This document shows positions 1 through 7,859 of a stretch of 64,000 nucleotides of DNA, one piece after another. The stretch spans positions 5,084,001 to 5,148,000 of the forward strand of contig NZ_CP108352.1 in assembly GCF_036237275.1 (NCBI RefSeq), read 5' to 3'. Numbering within the stretch: the stretch's first letter is position 1; each line of letters begins with the position of its first letter. The translations under genes and the position numbers were made by a program. Under the pieces are notes generated by a model. The model made no database searches. It was not told the DNA's origin and saw only the letters and a program-made list of their open reading frames with translations. The DNA comes from Streptomyces sp. NBC_01353. GTDB lineage: Bacteria; Actinomycetota; Actinomycetes; Streptomycetales; Streptomycetaceae.

Positions 1-209
1 CCTACGCCGCCGTGCGCATCAACAACGGTGGAGTCGACGAGGAGAACCGCGCCGTGACGTCGTTCAGCGTGAACCTCTTCGCCAAGGACGGCCCGGCCGA
101 GGGCAGCAAGGTGGTCGAGGCCCCCGCCGGCGGCATCGCCGTCGACGACGCGGTCGCCAGGACCGGTTACTGGACGCACGAGCTGCGCAACGGCGCCGAC
201 GAGTTCTGA
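1..209 (+). CDS. C-terminal fragment of an unidentified protein
   Basis: The reading frame is open from the left edge (first full codon at base 3) to a TGA at 207-209, so only about 68 C-terminal residues are visible and the true start is outside the window. The fragment is hydrophilic, with a short stretch ending ARTGYWTHEL and an acidic C-terminus (GADEF). I recognise no family motif, signal peptide or membrane segment. Its codons have the normal GC-rich third positions of the neighbourhood, and it ends 26 bases before a strong hairpin, which supports it as the end of a real gene. No function can be assigned. Confidence 0.6.
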   Translation, partial: YAAVRINNGGVDEENRAVTSFSVNLFAKDGPAEGSKVVEAPAGGIAVDDAVARTGYWTHELRNGADEF

Positions 210-234
210 TCCCTCGCGCTCTCCGGTGTCCGAG

Positions 235-270
235 GGCGAGGGTGGCCGCGGCGACGCGGCCACCCTCGCC
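235..270. terminator. Bidirectional hairpin terminator
   Basis: A perfect 16-bp stem (arms 235-250 and 255-270) closes a GCGA loop. It lies between two convergent genes ending at 209 and 275, so it can terminate both. There is no U-tract, as is common for Streptomyces terminators. Confidence 0.85.
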
Positions 271-274
271 GTCG

Positions 275-622
275 TCAGGTGCGGGCGATCCACCGCTGGA
301 GCGCGATGTGGGTGAAGTCGTCGAGCGTGCACAGCGCCTCGATCGCGTCGAGGTCGCCGGGCAGCGGGGCGATGCCCGCCGTGGTGAGCGCGGCGTGCAG
401 CTCCAGCCGGCGTCGGTCCGCCGGCTCCAGAACCACGGGGAGCCGCGTGCCGGCCGCGGGCGCCGGCAGCGGGTAGTCCCCGGGCTCCAGGAAGCCGTGG
501 GCGATGTGCGTCCGCGTGTCCGTCTCCTCGGGAAGGTCGTCGAGGAACGCGGCGGGGAAGCGGTAGGGGTCGAGGTCCGCCATTACGGTCGGGGCCGCGG
601 TGAAAGACTGGAGTGCAGTCAT
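275..622 (-). CDS. Hypothetical protein, 115 aa
   Basis: This small protein matches no family I know. The start is ATG at 622 (MTALQSFTAAP), chosen because a GAGGAGG-like ribosome-binding site lies just upstream on the minus strand; the frame stays open further upstream but without such a site. It has no signal peptide, membrane segment or cysteine pair. The central part is proline-rich (YPLPAPAAG) and the C-terminal half looks helical and acidic. It shares the terminator at 235-270 with the convergent upstream gene and reads away from the protease gene behind it on the same strand. Function unknown. Confidence 0.7.
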   Translation of the reverse strand: MTALQSFTAAPTVMADLDPYRFPAAFLDDLPEETDTRTHIAHGFLEPGDYPLPAPAAGTRLPVVLEPADRRRLELHAALTTAGIAPLPGDLDAIEALCTLDDFTHIALQRWIART

Positions 623-802
623 GAGTTCCTCCTCGGTTGTCCTGCCACTGCCGACGAGGACTACGGCCGAGCCGCGGTCAGTTGCGATTCCCGCACCGGA
701 CCACCCGTTTGCCGTCAATCCCATCTCGTCACACAAGCGAGAGTCCGCGGCCCCCGGCGGAGGAGTGCGCCGGGGGCCGCGGCAGGGGTGTCGGGAAAGG
801 TG

Positions 803-1723
803 TCAGGACGCCTGGGCCCGGTCGTACAGGGCCTTCGCGTCATTGCCGAAGTACGGGCCGAACATGCGGTTGGGCAGGAAGGTGTAGCCGAAGCTGTTCA
901 CCGAGACCTGGAGGCCCGTGCCCGTGGCCTCGCTGAAGCCGGAGAACCAGGGGCCGCCGCTGGAGCCGCCCGTCATGTTGCAGCCGAGGCTGTGGTCCTG
1001 GGAGAAGAGGAAGTCCTTGGAGGAGTTCCCCGCGCAGTGGATCAGCTTCGAGCCGTCGTACGGGGAGGCGGCCGGGAAGCCGAAGGCGTACATCGGCTTG
1101 TTGTAGCCGCCGTTGAACTGGATGCCCTGGGCGCCGGTCACCGACGTCAGCTTCTGGCCGTTCAGCGGCGCCACGACCGCCGCGCCGACGTCGTAGTTGA
1201 TGTCCTCGCTCGCCTCCCACTGCGGGGTCGTGAGCGTCTTCGTCGCCGCCCACTGGCCGTACGGGGCGTTGCCGTTGTCGTAGGCCGGGACGAACACCCA
1301 GTTCGTGTGCCACGAGCCCTGGTACTTCACGCAGTGGCCGGCCGTGATGACCGTGCTCTGGTTCTGGCTGGTGACCGCGTTGCCGGAACAGGAGGCCGTA
1401 CGGCCCTGGAAGGTGAAGAACACCCGGCCCGAGGTCTTCACGACCGCGCCGCCGCCCGTCCAGGGGCCGCCCGGCTGCGGGAAGGCCGTCGGGGCGACGG
1501 AGGTCGGGGCGATCGTCGTCGGGGCGGACGAGCGGGCGACCTGCTTGAGGGACTTGAGCGCTCCGGGGGCGACCTCGAGGTCCAGCGGGGTCGCCGAGCG
1601 CATCCGCTCGGCGGTCCAGAAGGCGGGCTTCTCCGCCGCTTGCGCCGAGGTCGCGGTCAGAGCTCCGGTCAGCAGCGCTCCGACCGACAACAGGACAGCA
1701 GCGACTGTGCGATGGCGTCTCAC
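803..1723 (-). CDS. Secreted trypsin-like serine protease
   Basis: This 306-residue extracellular peptidase has the chymotrypsin/V8 (S1-like) fold. The GTG at 1723 follows an AAGGAG ribosome-binding site and begins a classical signal peptide: basic VRRHR, a hydrophobic core to about residue 22, and cleavage near AQA-A at 29-30. The triad is readable: His130 in ITAGHC, Asp178 in the INYDVG strand, and Ser255 in GGSSGGPW. An Ala/Pro/Thr-rich stretch (about 64-90) between signal and catalytic domain may be a short propeptide or linker. Four cysteines (112, 131, 230, 248) could form two disulfides. It is monocistronic. Substrate specificity cannot be read from sequence. Confidence 0.9.
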   Translation of the reverse strand: MRRHRTVAAVLLSVGALLTGALTATSAQAAEKPAFWTAERMRSATPLDLEVAPGALKSLKQVARSSAPTTIAPTSVAPTAFPQPGGPWTGGGAVVKTSGRVFFTFQGRTASCSGNAVTSQNQSTVITAGHCVKYQGSWHTNWVFVPAYDNGNAPYGQWAATKTLTTPQWEASEDINYDVGAAVVAPLNGQKLTSVTGAQGIQFNGGYNKPMYAFGFPAASPYDGSKLIHCAGNSSKDFLFSQDHSLGCNMTGGSSGGPWFSGFSEATGTGLQVSVNSFGYTFLPNRMFGPYFGNDAKALYDRAQAS

Positions 1724-1845
1724 GCATGTCTCCTTCTGCCGAGGCAGGTGGGGGATGAGAACGGTGCGGATCGACGTGCGTGAGGAAGCGTGCCAGATAC
1801 TGAGATGAATTGTCAGGGGCGCGTCACTAAATCGGCTCGGAGGTG

Positions 1846-2340
1846 TCAGCCCTCGTCGCTCGCGACCAGGGGCTTCGCGAAGCAGCGGCTGCTCTTGTAC
1901 CCCCGGTAGTGGCCGAACTTCGCGCACAGCTCGTAGCCGCTGCTGGCGTACAGCGCGATCGCCTCCGGCTGCGCCGTGCCCGTCTCCAGGACCATGCGGG
2001 TGCGACCCGCCGCGCGCGCGTCCTCCTCGAGAGCCGCCAGGATGCGGCGTGCCAGCCCCAGACCGCGCGCCTCGGGGACCACGTACATCCGCTTGAGCTC
2101 GGCGTCGCCGTCCGAGTAGCCCTCGTCGTTCTCGTCCTGGGTGCGCCAGCCGCCGGTCGCGACGGGGCGGCCCTCGGAGTCGTACGCGAGAAGGTAGAGG
2201 CCGAGCGGCGGTACGAACATCCCGGCGTCCAGCGGTGTGACATCGCCCTCGTCGCCGTAGCGGGCGGCGTACTCCAGCTGGACGGCGTCGTTGAGTTTGA
2301 CGGCGTCAGGGTGGTCGTAGGGAGTCGAGCGTATGTCCAT
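1846..2340 (-). CDS. GNAT family N-acetyltransferase
   Basis: This 164-residue cytoplasmic acetyltransferase carries the GNAT core: an ELKRMYVVPEARG strand followed by the acetyl-CoA loop RGLGLARRIL (R/Q-x-x-G-x-G/A type), then helices and the IALYASSGYEL motif near the C-terminus. The acceptor is unknown. I took ATG 2340 as start because a TACGAT hexamer (2348-2353 on the minus strand) lies exactly 7 nt upstream and no Shine-Dalgarno sequence is visible, fitting a leaderless transcript. Another ATG at 2349 would overlap that hexamer. It is divergent from the exonuclease III gene, 50 nt away. Confidence 0.85.
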   Translation of the reverse strand: MDIRSTPYDHPDAVKLNDAVQLEYAARYGDEGDVTPLDAGMFVPPLGLYLLAYDSEGRPVATGGWRTQDENDEGYSDGDAELKRMYVVPEARGLGLARRILAALEEDARAAGRTRMVLETGTAQPEAIALYASSGYELCAKFGHYRGYKSSRCFAKPLVASDEG

Positions 2341-2347
2341 GCGGATC

Positions 2348-2353
2348 ATCGTA
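2348..2353 (-). promoter_or_regulatory. Candidate -10 box, leaderless GNAT gene
   Basis: Minus-strand TACGAT lies 7 nt before ATG 2340, so transcription would start at or near the A of the start codon. This is inferred from spacing and the missing ribosome-binding site. Confidence 0.5.
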
Positions 2354-2378
2354 CATCTATGCATGGTCACTCGGTCGG

Positions 2379-2384
2379 TATTCT
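2379..2384 (+). promoter_or_regulatory. Candidate -10 box, leaderless exonuclease III gene
   Basis: TATTCT lies 6 nt before ATG 2391, and no ribosome-binding site lies between. With 2348-2353 it forms a compact back-to-back promoter pair. Confidence 0.5.
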
Positions 2385-2390
2385 CCCCGG

Positions 2391-3188
2391 ATGCTCACTG
2401 TGACGTCCGTCAATGTCAATGGTCTTCGTGCCGCCGCCAAGAAGGGCTTCGTGGAGTGGCTCGCCGGCACCTCCGCCGACGCCGTCTGTCTGCAGGAGGT
2501 GCGTGCCGAGGAAGCCCAGCTCCCGGACGAGGTCCGCGCGCCCGAGGGCTGGTTCACCGCGCACGCGCCCGCCGCCGCCAAGGGGCGCGCGGGTGTCTCC
2601 CTCTACACCCGGCGTGAGCCCGACTCGGTGCGGGTCGGCTTCGGGTCGAGCGAATTCGACGGCAGTGGCCGGTACATCGAGGCGGACCTGCCCGGTGTCA
2701 CCGTCGCCAGCCTCTACCTGCCCTCCGGCGAGGTCGGCACCGATCGGCAGGACGAGAAGGTCCGCTTCATGGACGAGTTCCTGCCGTACCTGAAGGAGCT
2801 CAAGGAGCGCTCCGCCGCCGACGGCCGTGAGGTCGTCGTCTGCGGTGACTGGAACATCGCCCATCGCGAGGCCGACCTCAAGAACTGGAAGACCAACCAG
2901 AAGAACTCGGGCTTCCTGCCCGAGGAGCGCGCCTGGCTGAGTCGCGTCTTCGACGAGGCGGAGTACGTCGACGTCGTCCGTGCCCTCCACCCGGACCAGG
3001 ACGGGCCGTACTCGTGGTGGTCGTACCGCGGACGCGCCTTCGACAACGACAGCGGCTGGCGCATCGACTACCAGGTCGCGACGCCGGGCCTGGCCGCCAA
3101 GGCCGTCAAGGCGTACGTCGAGCGGGCCGCCACGCACGCGGAGCGGTGGAGCGACCACGCGCCGGTGACGGCGGTCTACGAGCTGTAG
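2391..3188 (+). CDS. xthA: Exodeoxyribonuclease III (AP endonuclease family)
   Basis: This 265-residue DNA-repair nuclease of the endonuclease/exonuclease/phosphatase family cleaves at abasic sites and removes 3' blocking groups. The motifs are in family order: N10 in VNVNGLR, metal-binding Glu36 in CLQEVR, Asp153/Asn155 in CGDWNIAH, WRIDYQ at 223-228, and the catalytic S254-D255-H256 in WSDHAPV. Length matches XthA/ExoA. ATG 2391 sits directly behind a -10-like TATTCT, suggesting a leaderless mRNA. It ends 10 bases before a hairpin shared with the convergent MerR gene. Confidence 0.93.
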   Translation: MLTVTSVNVNGLRAAAKKGFVEWLAGTSADAVCLQEVRAEEAQLPDEVRAPEGWFTAHAPAAAKGRAGVSLYTRREPDSVRVGFGSSEFDGSGRYIEADLPGVTVASLYLPSGEVGTDRQDEKVRFMDEFLPYLKELKERSAADGREVVVCGDWNIAHREADLKNWKTNQKNSGFLPEERAWLSRVFDEAEYVDVVRALHPDQDGPYSWWSYRGRAFDNDSGWRIDYQVATPGLAAKAVKAYVERAATHAERWSDHAPVTAVYEL

Positions 3189-3198
3189 GGGAGTCGAA

Positions 3199-3222
3199 GG
3201 GGGGCGCCCCGGGGCGTCCCCC
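3199..3222. terminator. Bidirectional hairpin terminator
   Basis: A 10-bp G/C stem with one G-U pair (arms 3199-3208 and 3213-3222) closes a 4-nt loop. It lies between the converging exonuclease III and MerR genes. Confidence 0.8.
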
Positions 3223-3227
3223 TCTGT

Positions 3228-3914
3228 TCACGACGGTTCGCGCAGGCGGCGGTCCATGGCCATCGAGAGCTCCGCCTCCACCACGCTCTTCGCGAGCGGA
3301 CGCAGCCGCTGGAGATCCTTCTCGTCCGCGTGCTCGCGCAGCAGGTCCGTGAAGAGCCCCGCCAGTGCGTCCGCGTGTTCGCGCACCGCCCGGCCCGCCT
3401 CCAGGACCGCGGAGAGCGGGACGCCTTCCTTCACCAGGGCCGCGGAGACGTCGAGCAGCCGGCGGCTGATGTGGACGATCGCGTCGCCGTCGGTGGCGAG
3501 GTATCCGAGGTCGAGGGCGGCCAGCAGGTTCTCCGGGGTGACCTCGCCGGCGAAGTAGTCGGCCAGTTCCTGCGGGGTGAGCCGGATCGGCTCCTCCTCG
3601 GTGGGTTCGCCGAGGCCGAGGACCTCGCTGACGTCCTTGCCGCTCTCGAAGGCGGTGTTGAGGTCGGCGATGCCGTTGAGGGTGTGGCCGCGTTCGAGTA
3701 GGGCCGCGATCGTCCGGAGCTTGGCCAGGTGGTGGTCGTCGTACCAGGCGATGCGACCCTCGCGCCGGGGTGGTGCGATCAGTCCGCGCTCGCGGTAGAA
3801 GCGCAGGGTGCGCACGGTGATGCCGGCCGCCGCCGCGAGCTCGTCCATCCGGTACTCGCGTATGCCGGCGGCCCGACCCGCCTGGTCCGTCACCTGATCC
3901 GATCGTTCTGCCAC
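3228..3914 (-). CDS. MerR family transcriptional regulator
   Basis: This 228-residue regulator has an N-terminal MerR winged helix-turn-helix (about residues 21-90: MDELAAAAGITVRTLRFY, RERGLI, WYDD). A long helical C-terminal domain of about 140 residues lacks the cysteines of metal-sensing MerR proteins, so an organic effector is more likely. GTG 3914 is chosen because minus-strand TAGGCT lies exactly 7 nt upstream and no ribosome-binding site is seen; a TTG at 3959 would add 15 residues. It diverges from the monooxygenase operon, and a perfect TACCG-C-CGGTA palindrome lies in its own promoter, so self-regulation and control of the operon are likely. Confidence 0.85.
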   Translation of the reverse strand: MAERSDQVTDQAGRAAGIREYRMDELAAAAGITVRTLRFYRERGLIAPPRREGRIAWYDDHHLAKLRTIAALLERGHTLNGIADLNTAFESGKDVSEVLGLGEPTEEEPIRLTPQELADYFAGEVTPENLLAALDLGYLATDGDAIVHISRRLLDVSAALVKEGVPLSAVLEAGRAVREHADALAGLFTDLLREHADEKDLQRLRPLAKSVVEAELSMAMDRRLREPS

Positions 3915-3921
3915 GCCCGCC

Positions 3922-3943
3922 AGCCTATGTTGTACCGCCGGTA
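3922..3943 (-). promoter_or_regulatory. merR promoter with palindromic operator
   Basis: The -10 candidate TAGGCT (3922-3927, minus strand) is followed upstream by the palindrome TACCG-C-CGGTA (3933-3943). The palindrome falls in the spacer between -10 and -35, the classic MerR binding position. Operator function is inferred. Confidence 0.55.
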
Positions 3944-3987
3944 ACTTTCCCGTGCCCAACCCCTATCGCTCGGTATGGCGCTGCTCT

Positions 3988-4001
3988 ACAGTCCCGACTG
4001 T
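3988..4001. promoter_or_regulatory. Inverted repeat before the monooxygenase operon
   Basis: ACAGT-CCCG-ACTGT is a perfect 5-bp inverted repeat overlapping a -10-like TACAGT (3987-3992), about 50 nt before the monooxygenase start. It could be a second regulator site or the operon promoter. Confidence 0.4.
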
Positions 4002-4047
4002 GCCAGTGATTGCTGGCGGAATCTTGGCCGGGCGCACGGGAGGCGGC

Positions 4048-5574
4048 ATGGCGAAGCACGAGCACGTACGAGTGGCGGTGATCGGATCGGGGTTCGGCGG
4101 ACTCGGGGCCGCCGTCCGGCTGCGCCGCGAGGGGATCACCGACTTCGTCGTCCTGGAGCGGGCCGACTCCGTGGGCGGCACCTGGCGCGACAACAGCTAT
4201 CCCGGCTGCGCCTGCGACGTGCCGTCCCATCTCTACTCCTTCTCCTTCGCGCCCAACCCCGACTGGCCCCGCACCTTCTCCGGGCAGCGCCACATCCGCG
4301 CGTATCTGGAGCACGTCACCGACACCTTCCGGCTCCGCCCCCATCTGCGGCTGAACCACGAGGTGCCGCTGATGCGCTGGGACGCCGAGGAGCTGCGCTG
4401 GCACATCGAGACCAACCAGGGCTCCCTCACCGCCGATGTGATCGTCTCCGCGACCGGGCCGCTCTCCGACCCGAAGATCCCCGACATCCCCGGCCTGGCC
4501 GACTTCCCCGGCAAGGTCTTCCACTCCGCGCGGTGGGACCACGACTACGACCTCACCGGCAAGCGCGTCGCCATGGTCGGCACCGGCGCCTCCGCCATCC
4601 AGATCGTGCCCGCGATCCAGCCGCAGGTCGGGAAGCTGACGCTGTTCCAGCGCACCCCGCCGTGGGTCATGCCGCGCATGGACCGCGCCATCAGCGGAGC
4701 CGAGCGCTGGCTCCACCGCACGCTCCCCTTCACCGGGACCGCGCGCCGCGGGCTGCTCTGGGGCATCCGCGAGCTCCAGGTCAGCGCGTTCACCAAGCGC
4801 CCGGGCGAGCTGGGGCTCGTCGAATCGCTCGCCAAGGCCAACATGGCCAAGGCGATCAAGGACCCGGCGCTGCGGGCCAAGCTGACCCCCTCGTACCGCA
4901 TCGGCTGCAAGCGCATCCTGCTGTCCAACGCGTACTATCCGGCGCTCGCCCAGCCCAATGTGGACGTCGTCGCCTCCGGGCTGCGCGAGGTCCGGGGCTC
5001 GACCGTCGTCGCGGCCGACGGCAGCGAGACCGAGGTCGACGCGATCGTGTTCGGTACGGGATTCCATGTCACCGACATGCCGATCGCCGAGCGGGTCGTC
5101 GGCGCGGACGGCTGCACGCTCGCCGAGGCGTGGAAGGACGGGGTGCAGTCGCTGCGCGGCGCGACCGTCGACGGCTTCCCCAACTGGATGACGATCATCG
5201 GACCCAACACGGGCCTCGGGAACTCCTCCATGATCCTGATGATCGAGTCCCAGCTGAACTACATGGCCGACTATCTGCGCCAGTTGAACGTGCTCGGAGG
5301 GCGCGCCGCCCTCGCCGCCCGGCCGTCCGCGGTCGGGGCCTGGAACCGCAAGGTGCAGGACCGGATGGAGCGGACCGTGTGGAAGTCGGGCGGCTGCGAC
5401 AGCTGGTACCTGGACGCCAACGGCCGCAACACCACGCTGTGGCCGGGCACGACAGCTGAGTTCCGGCGCGAGACGCGCCAGATCGACCTCGCGGAGTACG
5501 AGGTGCTGCGGCCGGACGTCGCCGAGGCCGCGCCCCCGAAGCGCCCTGCCCGCAAGAAGGAGACCGTGAAGTGA
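4048..5574 (+). CDS. Flavin-binding Baeyer-Villiger-type monooxygenase
   Basis: This 508-residue FAD/NADPH monooxygenase inserts one oxygen into a ketone, aldehyde or heteroatom substrate. It shows the FAD Rossmann motif GSGFGG (13-18), the Baeyer-Villiger fingerprint FPGKVFHSARWD (153-164) and the NADPH motif GTGASA (178-183). ATG 4048 follows a GGGAGG ribosome-binding site. It heads an operon: its TGA overlaps the hydrolase GTG by 4 bases, and the hydrolase overlaps an SDR. Size and order (monooxygenase-hydrolase-dehydrogenase) recall the mycobacterial mymA-lipR-sadH order, but that resemblance is inferred from memory. The likely regulator is the divergent MerR protein. Confidence 0.88.
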   Translation: MAKHEHVRVAVIGSGFGGLGAAVRLRREGITDFVVLERADSVGGTWRDNSYPGCACDVPSHLYSFSFAPNPDWPRTFSGQRHIRAYLEHVTDTFRLRPHLRLNHEVPLMRWDAEELRWHIETNQGSLTADVIVSATGPLSDPKIPDIPGLADFPGKVFHSARWDHDYDLTGKRVAMVGTGASAIQIVPAIQPQVGKLTLFQRTPPWVMPRMDRAISGAERWLHRTLPFTGTARRGLLWGIRELQVSAFTKRPGELGLVESLAKANMAKAIKDPALRAKLTPSYRIGCKRILLSNAYYPALAQPNVDVVASGLREVRGSTVVAADGSETEVDAIVFGTGFHVTDMPIAERVVGADGCTLAEAWKDGVQSLRGATVDGFPNWMTIIGPNTGLGNSSMILMIESQLNYMADYLRQLNVLGGRAALAARPSAVGAWNRKVQDRMERTVWKSGGCDSWYLDANGRNTTLWPGTTAEFRRETRQIDLAEYEVLRPDVAEAAPPKRPARKKETVK

Positions 5575-6548
5575 GCCGCCTGACCCGATCCGGTACGTCC
5601 CGTACCGCCCCGCTCCCGCACCCGCACGAGGTGATCGCCGTCTCCGCGGACGGCGCCCGCATCCATGTCGAGGTGTACGGCTCCGAGGGTGCCCCGGCCG
5701 TGGTCCTGGCCCATGGCTGGACCTGCTCCATCGCCTTCTGGGCCGAGCAGATCCGCGACCTCGCCGGTGACCACCGGGTCATCGTCTACGACCAGCGCGG
5801 TCACGGCCGCAGCCCCGCCCCGGCCGGCGACTCCGGCCACTCCACGCGGGCGCTCGCCGACGACCTCGAAGCGGTCCTCTCCGCCACGCTCGCCCCCGGC
5901 GAGAAGGCGGTCCTGGCCGGGCACTCGATGGGCGGCATGACGATCATGGCGGCCGCCGCGCGCCCCGCGTTCAGGGAGCACGCCGCCGCCGCGCTGCTCT
6001 GCTCCACGGGCCCGTCCCGGCTCGCGGCCGAGTCCCTCGTCGTACCCATGCGGCCGGGCGGGCTGCGGACCCGGCTGACCAGGGCGATCCTGGGAGCGAG
6101 GGCACCGCTCGGACCGGTCACGCCCGTGTCGAAGAAGATCCTCCGGTACGCCACGATGGGCCCGGGTTCGGCGCCCGAGCGGGTCGACGCCTGCGCCCGG
6201 ATCGTGCACGCCTGCCCGCGCCTCTCACGGGTGGCCTGGTCGCATGTGCTCGCGGAGCTCGATCTCGAAGCGGGTGTACGGGAGTTGGAGCTGCCGGTGG
6301 CCGTGCTCGTGGGCACGGCGGACCGGCTCACCCCGCCCGTGCACTCCCGCTCCATGGTCGCCGCCCTGCCGCAGTGCGTGGGGCTCGACGAGCTGGCGGG
6401 GATGGGCCACATGACGCCGGTCGAGGCCCCGGAAGCCGTCACCGCGCGCATCAGGGACCTCGTGACCACGTACGTCGCGACCACGCCTGTCGAGCAGAAG
6501 CAGAAGCAGGTGCAGCAGCAGGGGCAGAAGCAGAAGGAGGACGCATGA
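5571..6548 (+). CDS. Alpha/beta hydrolase
   Basis: This 325-residue alpha/beta-fold hydrolase has oxyanion motif HGW (48-50), nucleophile Ser119 in GHSMGG, acid Asp251 in VGTADRL and His280 in GMGHMTP. GTG 5571 overlaps the monooxygenase stop by 4 bases and follows AAGGAG with 8-nt spacing, so the two are translationally coupled. The last 18 residues are an odd Gln/Lys run (EQKQKQVQQQGQKQK) beyond the fold. In context it probably hydrolyses the ester or lactone made by the monooxygenase. That pathway role is inferred; no substrate is evident. Confidence 0.88.
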   Translation: MSRLTRSGTSRTAPLPHPHEVIAVSADGARIHVEVYGSEGAPAVVLAHGWTCSIAFWAEQIRDLAGDHRVIVYDQRGHGRSPAPAGDSGHSTRALADDLEAVLSATLAPGEKAVLAGHSMGGMTIMAAAARPAFREHAAAALLCSTGPSRLAAESLVVPMRPGGLRTRLTRAILGARAPLGPVTPVSKKILRYATMGPGSAPERVDACARIVHACPRLSRVAWSHVLAELDLEAGVRELELPVAVLVGTADRLTPPVHSRSMVAALPQCVGLDELAGMGHMTPVEAPEAVTARIRDLVTTYVATTPVEQKQKQVQQQGQKQKEDA

Positions 6549-7435
6549 GCAGGGTCAGCCTCGAAGGACAGGTCGCGGTCGTCACCGGAGCGGCCCGCGG
6601 CGTCGGTGAACTCCTCGCCCGCAAGCTCTCCGCGCGGGGCGCGCGGATCGCGCTGGTCGGCCTGGAGCCGGAGGAGCTGAAGCAGGTCGCCGGCCGGCTG
6701 CACACGGAGGCCGACTGGTGGCACGCGGACGTCACCGACCACGAGGCGATGGCCCGGGTGGCGGCCGAGGTCAAGGAGCGCTTCGGCAAGGTCGACATCG
6801 TGGTCGCCAACGCGGGTGTCGCGTCGGGCGGCCCGTTCGTGGACTCCGACCCGGTCGCCTGGCGGCGGGTCATCGAGGTCAACCTGATCGGCGGGGCGGT
6901 GACCGGCCGGGCGTTCCTGCCCGTGCTGATGGAGTCCCGCGGCTACTTCCTTCAGATCGCCTCGCTCGCGGCCATCACGCCGGCGCCGATGATGACGGCG
7001 TACTGCGCCTCGAAGTCGGGCGTCGAGGCGTTCGCGCACAGCCTGCGCGCCGAGGTCGGCTACAAGGGGGTGAAGGTCGGCGTCGGCTATCTCTCGTGGA
7101 CCGACACGGACATGGTCCGGGGCGCCGACCAGGACGACGTCATGAAGGAGCTGCGGCAGCGGCTGCCCTGGCCGTCCAACCGTACGTATCCGCTGGGCCC
7201 GGCCGTGGACCGGATCGTGGCGGGCATCGAGCGGCGCTCGGCGCATGTGTACGCCCAATGGTGGCTGCGCGGGATGCAGTCGGTCCGCGGTTATCTGCCG
7301 GGGCTCATCGCCACGGTCGGGCAGCGCGAGATGAAGCGCTTCGAGCCGCGTCTCGCCGGTGTCTCCAAGGGCCTTGTGGGGGCCGGTGGGGCGGCCGACG
7401 AGCAGGCGCGCACGGGCAGCACCTCGCCGCGGTGA
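6545..7435 (+). CDS. Short-chain dehydrogenase/reductase
   Basis: This 296-residue classical SDR has cofactor motif TGAARGVG (14-21), NAG at 89-91, and catalytic Ser140, Tyr153 and Lys157 (YCASK). The C-terminal extension beyond residue 200 is longer than in minimal 250-residue SDRs. ATG 6545 overlaps the hydrolase stop (ATGA) behind an AAGGAGG site. As third gene of the operon it probably interconverts the alcohol and carbonyl forms of the substrate or product of the monooxygenase and hydrolase steps. Confidence 0.88.
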   Translation: MSRVSLEGQVAVVTGAARGVGELLARKLSARGARIALVGLEPEELKQVAGRLHTEADWWHADVTDHEAMARVAAEVKERFGKVDIVVANAGVASGGPFVDSDPVAWRRVIEVNLIGGAVTGRAFLPVLMESRGYFLQIASLAAITPAPMMTAYCASKSGVEAFAHSLRAEVGYKGVKVGVGYLSWTDTDMVRGADQDDVMKELRQRLPWPSNRTYPLGPAVDRIVAGIERRSAHVYAQWWLRGMQSVRGYLPGLIATVGQREMKRFEPRLAGVSKGLVGAGGAADEQARTGSTSPR

Positions 7436-7544
7436 CGGGGAGTATCTGATCGAAATGCGCGGAGTGTTCCGCCGTGCCACGCTGGTCGAGGCCCAAGGGG
7501 CGAGCCGCCCCGTTCCCCTCATACCCGTCTAGGAGTGAACCTTC

Positions 7545-7733
7545 ATGGGCATGCAAGACCAGTTCAAGGGCAAGGCGAAGCAGGCCGCCGAGCAGGCGAA
7601 GCAGAAGATGGGCAACGCGCGCGAAGAGGCGTCCGAGCGGGCCTCCCAGGCCAAGGGCCGCCCCTCCGAGGAGGAGCAGCGCCGGGCCCAGCAGCAGGAC
7701 CAGGACCGCCTGGACATGGACTACGACGCCTGA
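7545..7733 (+). CDS. Small charged helical protein, CsbD-like
   Basis: This 62-residue, very hydrophilic protein is rich in Gln, Lys, Glu and Arg with heptad-like alanines (QFKGKAKQAAEQAKQKMG). It resembles the CsbD/YjbJ type of small stress-associated proteins, but it is too short for a firm assignment. ATG 7545 has AGGAG 9 nt upstream; an internal ATG at 7551 is possible. It is monocistronic with its own strong terminator at 7759. There is no signal peptide or membrane segment. Confidence 0.6.
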   Translation: MGMQDQFKGKAKQAAEQAKQKMGNAREEASERASQAKGRPSEEEQRRAQQQDQDRLDMDYDA

Positions 7734-7758
7734 CGCCTGTCCGCCGAATGTCCTCCGA

Positions 7759-7790
7759 GAAGGTGCACCCGGGACGCCGGGTGCACCTTC
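7759..7790 (+). terminator. Strong hairpin terminator
   Basis: A perfect 14-bp stem (7759-7772 with 7777-7790) closes a GACG loop 26 bases after the small charged-protein gene. Confidence 0.85.
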
Positions 7791-7846
7791 CGGCGTTCCC
7801 CTCCCACCCCTGATGAATTCCGGTGCGACCCGGCCGCCGGGCCACG

Positions 7847-7852
7847 TACCGT
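7847..7852 (+). promoter_or_regulatory. Candidate -10 box, leaderless GNAT gene
   Basis: TACCGT lies exactly 7 nt before ATG 7860, with no Shine-Dalgarno sequence. Confidence 0.5.
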
Positions 7853-7859
7853 GCGGCCC

